Assembly (NCBI RefSeq): GCF_013141775.1
Contig: NZ_WHOB01000029.1
Coordinates: forward strand, 1-64,000
Source: Paenibacillus phytohabitans
GTDB lineage: Bacteria; Bacillota; Bacilli; Paenibacillales; Paenibacillaceae
Direction of reading: 5' to 3'
Length of the DNA: 64,000 bases
Shown here: piece after piece, positions 1 through 7,626 of the stretch
Layout: every line of letters starts with the position of its first letter
How positions within the stretch are numbered: the first letter of the stretch is position 1
Notes under the pieces: model-generated
Database searches by the model: none
The model's input: only the letters and a program-made list of their open reading frames with translations
Told to the model about the DNA's origin: nothing
Position numbers and translations under genes: made by a program

Positions 1-337
1 CAGTTCTGCTACTGCGGCCTGAACATCCTTTACCTATTTCAATCCACGCACTCCACACGGAGTGCGACCATCCGCACAGCCTAGTGCACAACCTACAACA
101 GATCCATTTCAATCCACGCACTCCACACGGAGTGCGACAAGCCCGCCACGACAGCCGTGACGGATGTAGAGATTTCAATCCACGCACTCCACACGGAGTG
201 CGACCAAAATGGGACCGGGAGGAAAAAATATTATGTTATTTCAATCCACGCACTCCACACGGAGTGCGACAAGCCGTAACTCGCGTAGGCGGTAAAGCTG
301 TATTATTTCAATCCACGCACTCCACACGGAGTGCGAC
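1..337 (-). CRISPR. Type I-C-like CRISPR array, leader-proximal end, 5 repeats visible
   Basis: Five identical 33-base repeats start at 36, 106, 172, 238 and 305. On the plus strand each begins ATTTCAATCCACGC and ends GGAGTGCGAC. Read on the minus strand they start GTCGCACTCC and end GGATTGAAAT, the usual form of type I-C repeats. Each holds a perfect 8-bp stem (CGCACTCC/GGAGTGCG) around ACAC. The spacers are 37, 33, 33 and 34 bases, and bases 1-35 look like a further spacer, so the array continues to the left of the window. The lack of any degenerate repeat at 305-337 and the leader-like sequence beyond it place the newest spacers on the right. No cas gene follows on that side. The subtype is inferred from the repeat only. 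Confidence 0.95.
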
Positions 338-520
338 AGCGGAAACCAGCACATTCCATGCTGTTCCTGCATCAATTCACTGCACTTTCCCCGAAACGAT
401 ACTACAATAAGTATCGATCAGCCGTTGACTTTTCTTAAACAATCGCTAACTTAGAAGGTTTCGTCAAATTCTGAGGTGCGAAGGACCCGGGGATTTCATG
501 GGAGCTTGCCATTCGCACTG
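338..520 (-). promoter_or_regulatory. CRISPR leader
   Basis: This stretch lies directly before the first repeat in the inferred direction of transcription. It contains an inverted pair GTGCGAA (476-482) and TTCGCAC (512-518) around a GATTTCATGGGAGC core. From memory this resembles the conserved block in type I-C leaders of Bacillus. An A/T-rich stretch follows towards the array. I see no ORF worth calling between 338 and 576. The leader call rests on position plus this motif; its exact limits are a guess. Confidence 0.65.
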
Positions 521-576
521 ATCATCTTCTACCTGTTGATCCAGGATTATATTCTGCAAAAGTAATTAATTCCCTC

Positions 577-990
577 CTAAGTATGAAAAACCGTCATCAG
601 AAGAATCAGCAAACCGCTTATCAGCCCGAACAGTTCGAGTGCAAACATTCGGGAACGTTTTTTCCGGAAAAATATAATAGAGGGATGGGCCAGACCAGCC
701 GCCATATACAGGAGAGACAGCAGCAGGCCAAAGCTGAGCAGTGAAAATATAGGGTTATCCGCCTGGGGCACACCGAGGAAAATGACCAGCAGAATGAGCG
801 CAGTCAGCAAGTAGAGGAACCAGCGGGTAAACTGGATAGCTAGTCCGGATTGTACCGGGAGAGTGTTATCTGGGGCTTGCTGTTCACGGGCATGCTTCTC
901 CAGTGCCCGCCGAAACTCCTCGGGATTTTCGTTGCGCATTCGCTGCAGTTGGTTTGCATTGTCGATTCGCTGCTTCAGGCTTCTGAACAT
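577..990 (-). CDS. Small three-helix membrane protein of unknown function
   Basis: The protein has 137 residues. A basic, glutamine-rich N-terminus (about 1-50) is followed by three predicted membrane helices at about 55-74, 81-101 and 117-135, with a short basic loop (FFRKKRSR) before the last. The ATG is preceded by AGAGGAGAG at good spacing. It lies 79 bp downstream of the TetM-like gene on the same strand, so the two could share a transcript. I do not recognise a family and propose no function. Confidence 0.75.
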   Translation of the reverse strand: MFRSLKQRIDNANQLQRMRNENPEEFRRALEKHAREQQAPDNTLPVQSGLAIQFTRWFLYLLTALILLVIFLGVPQADNPIFSLLSFGLLLSLLYMAAGLAHPSIIFFRKKRSRMFALELFGLISGLLILLMTVFHT

Positions 991-1069
991 GCGGTTCTCT
1001 CCTCTCCATTGCTGCCTCTCGTTATACTATGCTACTGATTCTCACGCTCTGCCTATTTCTTTCCCCATC

Positions 1070-3049
1070 CTACCCCTGCAGCGCCTTCCGCACGCTCAGA
1101 ATATACTTCGCCTGATCCAGCGGGTTCACGCCCCGGCGGGTACGCTCGGCAGTGACGTCCGGCGGACACGGTTCATAGCCGGCAAAAAAGGAAGTAAACG
1201 TGCTCCGCCCCTTCGTGTAGGAGCTTAAGGTCACAGGATAATCGAGCGAGGTTGCCAGCGGCAGCCTGCCTTCGATGATCATCCGCTCGCCCTGCAGCAC
1301 GGGCGGCTCGAAGGTGCCGCGCATCTGCACGAGGTCGTTCATCACGCGGCCGCCGTTCTCCTCCGGCACGACGATGCGCACCTGCAGGATCGGCTCCAGC
1401 AGGCTGGTGCCGGTATGGGCCAGCCCATCCATGATGGCCATAGGCGTAGCCACGGCAAAATCCAGCGGATGGGTATGCCACACATGGTGGTTCCCCTCCA
1501 CCAGTGTGATCTTGAGGTCGGTGACCTCCCACCCGCGCAGACCCTGCTGCAGCGCCTCCGGCACGCGGCGGGCCGTCTCGTTCTGGTATTGCGGCAGCAG
1601 ATCGGAGCTGCGCACCAATGATTCATAGACGAGGCCGCTGCCCGGCGGGCCCGGCTCAATCTGGAACCTCAGAATCGCCCAGCACGGCTTCGGCATCAGG
1701 TACGCAACGTAGCCTTCACCTGCGCGGCTTGGCGTTTCCCGGTAGATCACCGACGGCTGGCCGAAGGTAACCTTCAGCCCGAATCGCTCCTGCAATACAC
1801 TATCCAGAATCTCCAGCTGGATCGGCCCCATCACCTTGATATGCAGCTCCCGCTCCTCCTGCAGCCACTGGGTATCCAGCAGCGGGTCCTCGTCGGCCAG
1901 CTCCTGAAATGCGGCAATCACCTTATGGTCGTCGGCATCCGCTCCCCAGAAGACACGAACGGTCAGCAGCGGGACGGCAAGCTTCGCCTCCTGCGGAATG
2001 GCCTCCGGCCGGCCCAGCACATCGCCGATCCGCACGCCGGACAGCCCATAGACTACGGCGATGTCCCCCGCTTCCAGCGCCCCCACATCCTCGGTGCGTC
2101 CGCCTTCGACCTTGCGGATCTGCGTCACCTTGACCTGAACCTCCTGCGTATAATTCATCACCGTATCCCGGTTACGGATAGTTCCTTGATAGAGGCGCAC
2201 GAAGGCCATGCGGCCCATGCTTTTGTCACGCTGGATGTTGTACACGATACCGGACACCGGCTGCTCCGCATCTCCGCCCGCGCGGGGGAAATACTCGGTC
2301 ATGGCATCGAGCAGCGCCGTGACACCGAGACCTTTGGCCGCTACGCCATACACCAGCGGATACATTCTTCCTGCGGCCGTCCGAACGGCCAGCTCTCTTT
2401 TCCACTGCGCCAGATCTGCCGTACCGCCCGCCATATACAGCTCCAGCAGCTCCTCGTCCCGCTCCGCGAGCGCTTCCAGCAGTTCTGTCCGCGCCGCCGC
2501 GTCTGCGCCTTCACTCCATAAATCCGCCGCCCCTATGTATTCCCGTTCCCTATATAAGGGCTGCTGCACAGGCACAATATCCCCGGACAGATAGGTCCGA
2601 GCCTGAGTTAGCACAGCGGCTGGATCCGCGCCGATCCGGTCCATTTTATTCACTAAGATGAGCGTCGGAATTCCCAGCTTGCGCAGCGCATTCCAGATCA
2701 TCTCACTCTGTGCCTGCACGCCCTCCACTGCTGACAGGATCAATACCGCACAATCCATCACCCGCAAGCTGCGCTCCACCTCGGACAGGAAATCCACATG
2801 CCCCGGGGTATCGACCAGGTTCATCTGCACTCCCCGCCACGAGAATGATGCCAGAGCCGCCCGCACAGAAATCCCCCGCTGCCGCTCCACCTCCATGGAA
2901 TCCGTCAACGCTGTTCCGCTGTCCACACTGCCAAGTGCGCGAATCCGTCCGCTCTCATACAAAATATGCTCCGTCGTAGTCGTCTTCCCCGCATCTACAT
3001 GGGCAAAAATCCCCACGTTGATCCGTTCAACCCTCTGCCGCTGAATCAT
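1070..3049 (-). CDS. TetM/TetO-like translational GTPase (EF-G paralogue)
   Basis: The protein has 659 residues, close to the roughly 640 of TetM-type ribosomal protection proteins. G1 is AHVDAGKTT (residues 16-24), G3 is DTPGH (80-84) and G4 is NKMD (134-137). After the G domain come a beta-barrel domain and EF-G-like domains III to V, ending in a serine/threonine-rich segment (SSYTKGRSTFTSFF). Proteins of this kind bind the ribosome and use GTP hydrolysis to change its state. TetM-type members remove tetracycline. Paenibacillus and Bacillus chromosomes also carry housekeeping-like relatives not shown to give resistance, so I do not call it a resistance gene. The start is ATG with AGGAGA upstream. 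No mobile element is nearby. Confidence 0.85.
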   Translation of the reverse strand: MIQRQRVERINVGIFAHVDAGKTTTTEHILYESGRIRALGSVDSGTALTDSMEVERQRGISVRAALASFSWRGVQMNLVDTPGHVDFLSEVERSLRVMDCAVLILSAVEGVQAQSEMIWNALRKLGIPTLILVNKMDRIGADPAAVLTQARTYLSGDIVPVQQPLYREREYIGAADLWSEGADAAARTELLEALAERDEELLELYMAGGTADLAQWKRELAVRTAAGRMYPLVYGVAAKGLGVTALLDAMTEYFPRAGGDAEQPVSGIVYNIQRDKSMGRMAFVRLYQGTIRNRDTVMNYTQEVQVKVTQIRKVEGGRTEDVGALEAGDIAVVYGLSGVRIGDVLGRPEAIPQEAKLAVPLLTVRVFWGADADDHKVIAAFQELADEDPLLDTQWLQEERELHIKVMGPIQLEILDSVLQERFGLKVTFGQPSVIYRETPSRAGEGYVAYLMPKPCWAILRFQIEPGPPGSGLVYESLVRSSDLLPQYQNETARRVPEALQQGLRGWEVTDLKITLVEGNHHVWHTHPLDFAVATPMAIMDGLAHTGTSLLEPILQVRIVVPEENGGRVMNDLVQMRGTFEPPVLQGERMIIEGRLPLATSLDYPVTLSSYTKGRSTFTSFFAGYEPCPPDVTAERTRRGVNPLDQAKYILSVRKALQG

Positions 3050-3341
3050 CTATGTTCTCCTGTCATAAGCCGAATGTATGGATGCCTGATAGTGTTTGAA
3101 TCCGTTTACTGATTCTACTTCAAGTGTACAGCCAAATGCCGTTAATGTTCAATCGGTAAGCACTTTCCCGGATGACGGCCCCGCGGTCTGCTGATACTAA
3201 CAACAACGCGCCTTCTGCAATTAGGTTACTTGGTGACAGACGCACTTCACTCAGCTCAACAACAATTTTTTCAGCTTATACAGATCTGCCTGCAACATTT
3301 CAGCCCCTTTAGCCATCTAAGAGTATAAGAGGTGAGGCACA

Positions 3342-4316
3342 ATGAAGAATAAATCATCATTCCAGAAGCGCGCTACAAAAATCACTCTAGCGTGCAGCAT
3401 TCTGGCGGCAACAGTATCGTTCGGAGCATCGGCTTCTGCCTTTTCGGATCTGAAGGGCAATGCGGCCGAATCCAAAATCAATGCACTCCATCAAAATGGC
3501 ATCATTAACGGAATTACCAGTGATATGTTCGCACCGAAATCCAAGCTGACTTACGCCCAAGGCCTGCAGTTCATCGTCAGCGGACTCAAGCTGTCTCCGC
3601 AGAATACAACCGGCAGCAAAGCCAGCGATTACTTCGACAAGGTAAAAGATAACGCATGGTATGCCTCCGCATTCGTGGCTGCCAAGCAGAGCGGATTGTC
3701 TCTGGACAAGTCCATCGACCCCAATGCGGCAATGACGCGGATCCAGTTCGCTCATTTGCTGACCCAGGCGCTGCAGAGTAAAGGGAACTTCCCGGTTACG
3801 CTGATGTATGCGAATATCACGGATGGCGGCAAGCTGTCTACAGCGGAGATGAACAGTCTGCAGATTCTGGTCAATACCCGCCTGATCACGCTGGAGAAGA
3901 ACAATACCTTCCGTCCGAATGAACCGGTTACCCGTGCGGAAGCCGCTGTCCTGATCTATGACGCAGCCAAATTCGCCAAAGAGGTAATCACTCCGGATGA
4001 CAGCGCCACTGCTCCGGTTAATGACTATGAAGCAGCGGTTACGCTGGAAAAAGCGGCAACTGGCGTAAACAAAGCCACTGTCACTGTTGAGAATCTGCCT
4101 ACCTCGGGTTACAACCTGTCGATTGAGCGGATCGAATTCGGCGCTAACCAAACAGCAGTGGTCTATTTCAAAGTGACTGCTCCACCTGCGGGCTCCATGA
4201 ATCTGCAGGTCATCTCTACCGCCTCCGCCGTGACTTACCTGCCTGAAGGGTATACAGCGGTAGCCAAATCCGTGACTGGTTCGGCTTCTGCTGCCGCTTC
4301 TTCCGCAGGGATGTAA
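3342..4316 (+). CDS. Exported SLH-domain protein with PrcB-like C-terminus
   Basis: The protein has 324 residues. A signal peptide of about 33 residues ends at ASASA. Three S-layer-homology modules follow (about 34-90, 95-150 and 155-215), marked by motifs such as FSDLKGN, NGIINGIT, FRPNEPVTRAEAA and LIYDAAK. SLH modules normally bind pyruvylated wall polymer. The C-terminus (about 225-315, GYNLSIERIEFG, PAGSMNLQV, TYLPEGYTA) resembles the PrcB_C domain, which is described as a partner of a surface protease in Treponema; the link here is by similarity only. The ATG follows GAGGTGAGGCACA. A hairpin terminator lies just downstream. Confidence 0.85.
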   Translation: MKNKSSFQKRATKITLACSILAATVSFGASASAFSDLKGNAAESKINALHQNGIINGITSDMFAPKSKLTYAQGLQFIVSGLKLSPQNTTGSKASDYFDKVKDNAWYASAFVAAKQSGLSLDKSIDPNAAMTRIQFAHLLTQALQSKGNFPVTLMYANITDGGKLSTAEMNSLQILVNTRLITLEKNNTFRPNEPVTRAEAAVLIYDAAKFAKEVITPDDSATAPVNDYEAAVTLEKAATGVNKATVTVENLPTSGYNLSIERIEFGANQTAVVYFKVTAPPAGSMNLQVISTASAVTYLPEGYTAVAKSVTGSASAAASSAGM

Positions 4317-4391
4317 GTCAGAAATACAGCGGGTACTGCTTGATACCATGACACATGACACATGGCAGTAACCTATAAACGCATATACCTC

Positions 4392-4437
4392 AAAAGAAGC
4401 CGCATCACCGTTGGATAACCAAGGGGATGCGGCTTTT
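4392..4437 (+). terminator. Rho-independent terminator after the SLH gene
   Basis: A 10-bp stem, AAGCCGCATC (4397-4406) and GATGCGGCTT (4426-4435), is flanked by A and T runs. It can serve both the SLH gene and the convergent lipoprotein gene. Confidence 0.85.
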
Positions 4438-4475
4438 GGCGATTATACTAATAATTGGCGCTTTCAGTCCTTACG

Positions 4476-5240
4476 TTAAGGTGTCCACTGATCATGAATG
4501 ATCCCTACAAGGATATGATCCTGACCATTCTTCTCGAACACCAGCCGCAGGCTGCGCCAATCCATGCCCTCTGCGGAAGGATCGATCCCCTTGATATAAT
4601 AATCAACGTAATCATGAGTTTCCTTAGGATACACCTCGTTGATATTATTCACGGTTGTACCTTGCCCCTGGCTTTGATTCACAGTAACTTCAGCCTTCCC
4701 TGCAAAATCCTCATCGTACACATACTGCTTATAATAATCCGCAAAGGTTAACTCCATCGACTCGCCTGAACCTGCGGACTCTCCCCAATTACGCTTCAGC
4801 GGGTCCTTCATCGCGCCGGTCAGCTCATCCTGGCTTAACACAATATCTCTTTCCGTTTGAACATAGGCGTAAGGGGAGAAGCGTACCCCTCGGTCCCGGT
4901 GTACCCACGCGGCGAGCGTCTCCATATTCCCGCTCTTCAGCGCTCGCATTACTGTAGTTGCCGCTTCCAGCGCTGTAGGCGGTGTGCCTTCCTCCGGCGG
5001 TCCGGGGTCTTCCGCTACCGGAGGTGGTTCCGTAGCTTCAGGACTTGGTGCTGCCGTTGCCGCCGGTGCCGGAGAAGCAGATGGTGATGATACTGCCGCA
5101 GTAGTCGCCGGGGCAGATGTCTGAGTCTGCTCCGGTGTGGATGTGGTCCCCGGCGCCGCTTCCGGCGCTGAACTGCAGGCTGCAAGCATTAACATTCCGG
5201 CCGTCAACGCGGCGAATCCAATTGATCTTGCCTTATACAT
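4476..5240 (-). CDS. Lipoprotein with Ala/Pro/Thr-rich linker, function unknown
   Basis: The protein has 254 residues when started at the ATG at 5240, which has GAGGAGGGA just upstream; an ATG at 5291 in the same frame lacks a comparable site. The signal peptide ends in LAAC with the lipid-bearing Cys at about 22. A low-complexity A/P/T/S/E-rich tether runs to about 90. The globular C-terminus has a helix TALEAATTVMRALKSGN and motifs VRFSPYAYV and WRSLRLVFEKNGQD, like the extracytoplasmic stress-tolerance lipoproteins often seen in Paenibacillus. I cannot name the family or its ligand. Confidence 0.8.
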   Translation of the reverse strand: MYKARSIGFAALTAGMLMLAACSSAPEAAPGTTSTPEQTQTSAPATTAAVSSPSASPAPAATAAPSPEATEPPPVAEDPGPPEEGTPPTALEAATTVMRALKSGNMETLAAWVHRDRGVRFSPYAYVQTERDIVLSQDELTGAMKDPLKRNWGESAGSGESMELTFADYYKQYVYDEDFAGKAEVTVNQSQGQGTTVNNINEVYPKETHDYVDYYIKGIDPSAEGMDWRSLRLVFEKNGQDHILVGIIHDQWTP

Positions 5241-5345
5241 GATATCCCTCCTCATGCTGCCATTCTTACCCTTGTAGACGCTGCCCGGCAAGATATAGTT
5301 GCAAGGCGCCTGTCACTTGGGGAGGTAAGCGGTGGGAGGGGCTAG

Positions 5346-5724
5346 TTAACAGATTTGCAGCAGACGAACGATTTCACCGTCGATTACTTCTTCACTGGCT
5401 TTTAGAAACCCTAAAGCTTCATACATTCTTCCCGCAATTAGATTGTCTGGCCGGTGCCCAATCATGATTCTTGTACAACTGGAATTACTCATGAACTGAA
5501 TCAATGTTTCCATTGCAGCCTTGCCATACCCTTTGCCTTGATGCTTGTGATCAATCATTAGGGCAGGAATCCAATAGTTATCATCCTTGTCCATCAACAT
5601 ATTTAGATTCGGCAATCCAATACACCACAAGTGCAGGAAAAATATTAAACTGTTCCGGCTTAACCGTAAGCTGGGTGCATTCATACCAATTATTAATACA
5701 CACTGGCTTTAATTCAACTGCCAT
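5346..5724 (-). pseudogene. Broken GNAT N-acetyltransferase gene
   Basis: The gene starts at the ATG at 5724 behind GGAGG and encodes an N-terminal GNAT segment (MAVELKPV, NWYECTQL, VVYWIAESKY) that meets a stop codon at 5581. The C-terminal half is in another frame (about 5610 to 5346) and holds the acetyl-CoA motif QGKGYGKAAM and the closing motif YEALGFLKASE. Intact relatives have some 20-30 more residues between the IAESKY-like and DDNYWIPALMID-like segments. The simplest reading is a small out-of-frame deletion near 5590-5610. Family members acetylate small amines such as spermidine; that substrate is inferred from general family resemblance. The gene is probably inactive. Confidence 0.8.
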
Positions 5725-5790
5725 ACGAACTTCCTCCCAACTTTCACTGCGCGGATATCACTGTGTAGAGGAATTCATCCTAAGTGATTA

Positions 5791-6705
5791 TTAATCCAGC
5801 TCTGTATACAATCTGATCTCCTGCCGTCCCGTTTGGAAACCCACGGATGCGTACAGGGACAGTGCCGATTCATTGGTGGTCATGGCGATAAGCTGCGCCT
5901 GCTCCAGCCCGTGCTCCTTCAGATACGCCAGGGCGCGGACCAGCAGGGCCTTGGCGATCCCGCGTCTTCTCCATGGCTCACGGACAAACACGTCCTCGAT
6001 AATGCCGTTCTTATCCTCCTGCCAGACCATCAGACTGCCGGCCACCTTGCCTTCATCCAGTACAACAGCCGATGTCCAAAGCGGATGCTCCTGATACTCC
6101 AGCAGACGCTCCAGCCCCAGCGGGACATCCGGCCAGATCTCCGCCTCCAGTTCCAGATAAGCTTCTCTCTGCTCCGGTGAATCCAACTGAACCCACGCTG
6201 ATTCAAGACCTGCCGCAAGCTCAACCGCAGGTATAGGTTCGTTCAAGTCACGGTGGAGCGTATATAACCGGCTATGCGGCAGGTAACCCAGATGCTGTGC
6301 GAAATAAGTGTTGCAGTTCTCTTCTGCGGCATAATTCCCCGTACACAGAACCGTTCCGTATTCCCGGGACAGTGTCCCCTTCAGTTCATGCGCCCGTTCC
6401 AGCAGAAGGGAGTAGACACTGTCCAGCAGTCCGGTATCCTGTTCACGCCCGGGCAGTGTTTTCAGATTCACAAAAATCTTATGTTTGCTTCCAGGCAGAC
6501 GTCCCGGAGGAACCACATTGAAGATCTGCAGCTGGCCTTTGGCCACCATTTTGTCCCCTTCAAAGGCACAGATTACATTCTCCCAATTGCTCTCCTCCCC
6601 TACCCACCAAAAAAGCACATCCTCCTGTGCAGACACCCGCGCATACATTTCCCCAAGCGCCGCCATATCGTTCTGTCCGAAATTCCTGATCACTCTATTG
6701 CTCAA
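5791..6705 (-). CDS. GNAT family N-acetyltransferase
   Basis: The protein has 304 residues, about twice a single GNAT domain. The C-terminal domain (about 165-304) has the acetyl-CoA loop VREPWRRRGIAKALL and a terminal LYASVGFQTGRQE. The N-terminal half looks like a degenerate second GNAT fold (QNDMAALGEMYARV, FVNLKTLPG). The reaction would be transfer of acetyl from acetyl-CoA to an amine, but the substrate cannot be read from the sequence. The start used is TTG at 6705 with AAGGTGG upstream; a GTG four codons in is possible. It lies just upstream of the broken GNAT gene on the same strand. Confidence 0.8.
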   Translation of the reverse strand: MSNRVIRNFGQNDMAALGEMYARVSAQEDVLFWWVGEESNWENVICAFEGDKMVAKGQLQIFNVVPPGRLPGSKHKIFVNLKTLPGREQDTGLLDSVYSLLLERAHELKGTLSREYGTVLCTGNYAAEENCNTYFAQHLGYLPHSRLYTLHRDLNEPIPAVELAAGLESAWVQLDSPEQREAYLELEAEIWPDVPLGLERLLEYQEHPLWTSAVVLDEGKVAGSLMVWQEDKNGIIEDVFVREPWRRRGIAKALLVRALAYLKEHGLEQAQLIAMTTNESALSLYASVGFQTGRQEIRLYTELD

Positions 6706-6834
6706 TACCGGTCCGCCACCTTCTGTTTTTGTTCATCATAACACTGTGTGGAAGAGGGATTAAGATCATTAACAATTATAACTATTCTCTACCGCAGCTT
6801 GGCCCGGAACGTTACATCTGATATTTGGGATTGC

Positions 6835-6876
6835 CAAAAAACGGCTGCGCCGTCCTGGTCAAGGAAGCGCAGCCGT
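6835..6876 (-). terminator. Rho-independent terminator, minus strand
   Basis: Arms ACGGCTGCGC and GCGCAGCCGT are followed by a run of T on the minus strand. It lies about 730 bp past the end of tex and before the GNAT gene, so it would end the tex transcript. Related ACGGCTA/TAGCCGT hairpins occur at 10361 and 62788. Confidence 0.75.
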
Positions 6877-7093
6877 CCGGCTGGTCATATGGGTTGTTCT
6901 TGGGTTGGTTCTGATTTGGGTCTTATTTCTGTCTTGATTGGTTATTAGCCCTGGTGTTTCGTATTCGTTTCTTCTGCTGCGGTATTCGCTGGCTGATCAT
7001 TATTAACAGGTTAGTTTGCTGGAGCTCCATAGTGACTATCCAAGATCCAGTTGCCCGGGTGCTCAACTCCACTGTACATGTTGGCCTTCTTCC

Positions 7094-7275
7094 TTGCGGA
7101 CTCCAGAGACGTTATTTTGCGAAAATAGCCTGTTTTGCCTCCTTTGCGGACTCAGAAGGCGTTATTTGATCTTTCGGGCATGTCAGCAGGCCTCGAGCCA
7201 TGAAATAGAGGCCTTTGAGTCCGCAACTACGATCAAAACGCTGATTTCAGCAAAATAGGGTCATCTGAGTCCGCA
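7094..7275 (+). repeat. Phased intergenic repeat island (TTGCGGACTC modules)
   Basis: Four copies of TTGCGGACTC lie in the order forward, forward, reverse, reverse, at 7094, 7144, 7217 and 7266. The steps are 50, 73 and 49 bp. The forward copies are followed by a CGTTATTT motif. The island lies in the 896-bp gap 6706-7601, which I judge non-coding. The rest of the gap holds a terminator and a tandem duplication next to tex. Confidence 0.85.
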
Positions 7276-7393
7276 ACAGTTCGTGCAATAGAGCTCAGAC
7301 AGTCAGTTTCCGCGTGTTCGGGAAGCCCGGCCCAATGGGCCCGGCTTCCCTTGTGCCGCGAGTCTGTGCCGGCCCCGGCATCTGCCGCTTGGC

Positions 7394-7626
7394 CCTATTT
7401 CACGCTGCAGGCCACCTATTTCGCTGATCTGACTTCTCGCATAGCCAGCCTCGTATACCGCCTGCCCTTGCTTCAACCTGCCAGCGATACCGCCGCCCTG
7501 CTTCACGCTGCCGCCCAGCTTGCAGCGCCGGTCTGACTTCTCGCATGGCCAGCCTCGCATACCGCCTGCCCTTGCTTCAACTTGCCAGCGATACCGCCGC
7601 CCTACTTCACGCTGCCAGCCACCTCA
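7394..7626 (-). repeat. 104-bp tandem repeat of the 3' end of tex
   Basis: An 82-bp block at 7431-7512 recurs at 7535-7616 with about four mismatches, giving a 104-bp period. A partial third copy of the GCCCTA(C/T)TTCACGCTGC segment lies at 7393, two periods from the one containing the tex stop codon. The repeat includes the final tex codons (GSVK) and the sequence past its stop. Since 104 is not a multiple of 3, each copy changes frame. It looks like duplication of the gene's tail by slippage or unequal recombination. Confidence 0.85.

Noticed and set aside
84..410. A 108-codon plus-strand ORF over the CRISPR array
   Set aside because: Its repeated NPRTPHGVR segments are just translated CRISPR repeats.
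485..564. A short plus-strand reading ending FALIIFYLLIQDYILQK that resembles a membrane tail
   Set aside because: It has no proper start and overlaps the probable CRISPR leader; I treat it as chance.
1841..2521. A 226-codon plus-strand ORF opposite the TetM-like gene
   Set aside because: It is antisense to a conserved GTPase and has no recognisable domain.
3387..4361. A 324-codon minus-strand ORF opposite the SLH gene
   Set aside because: The SLH protein has a signal peptide, three SLH modules and a good start; the antisense reading has none of these.
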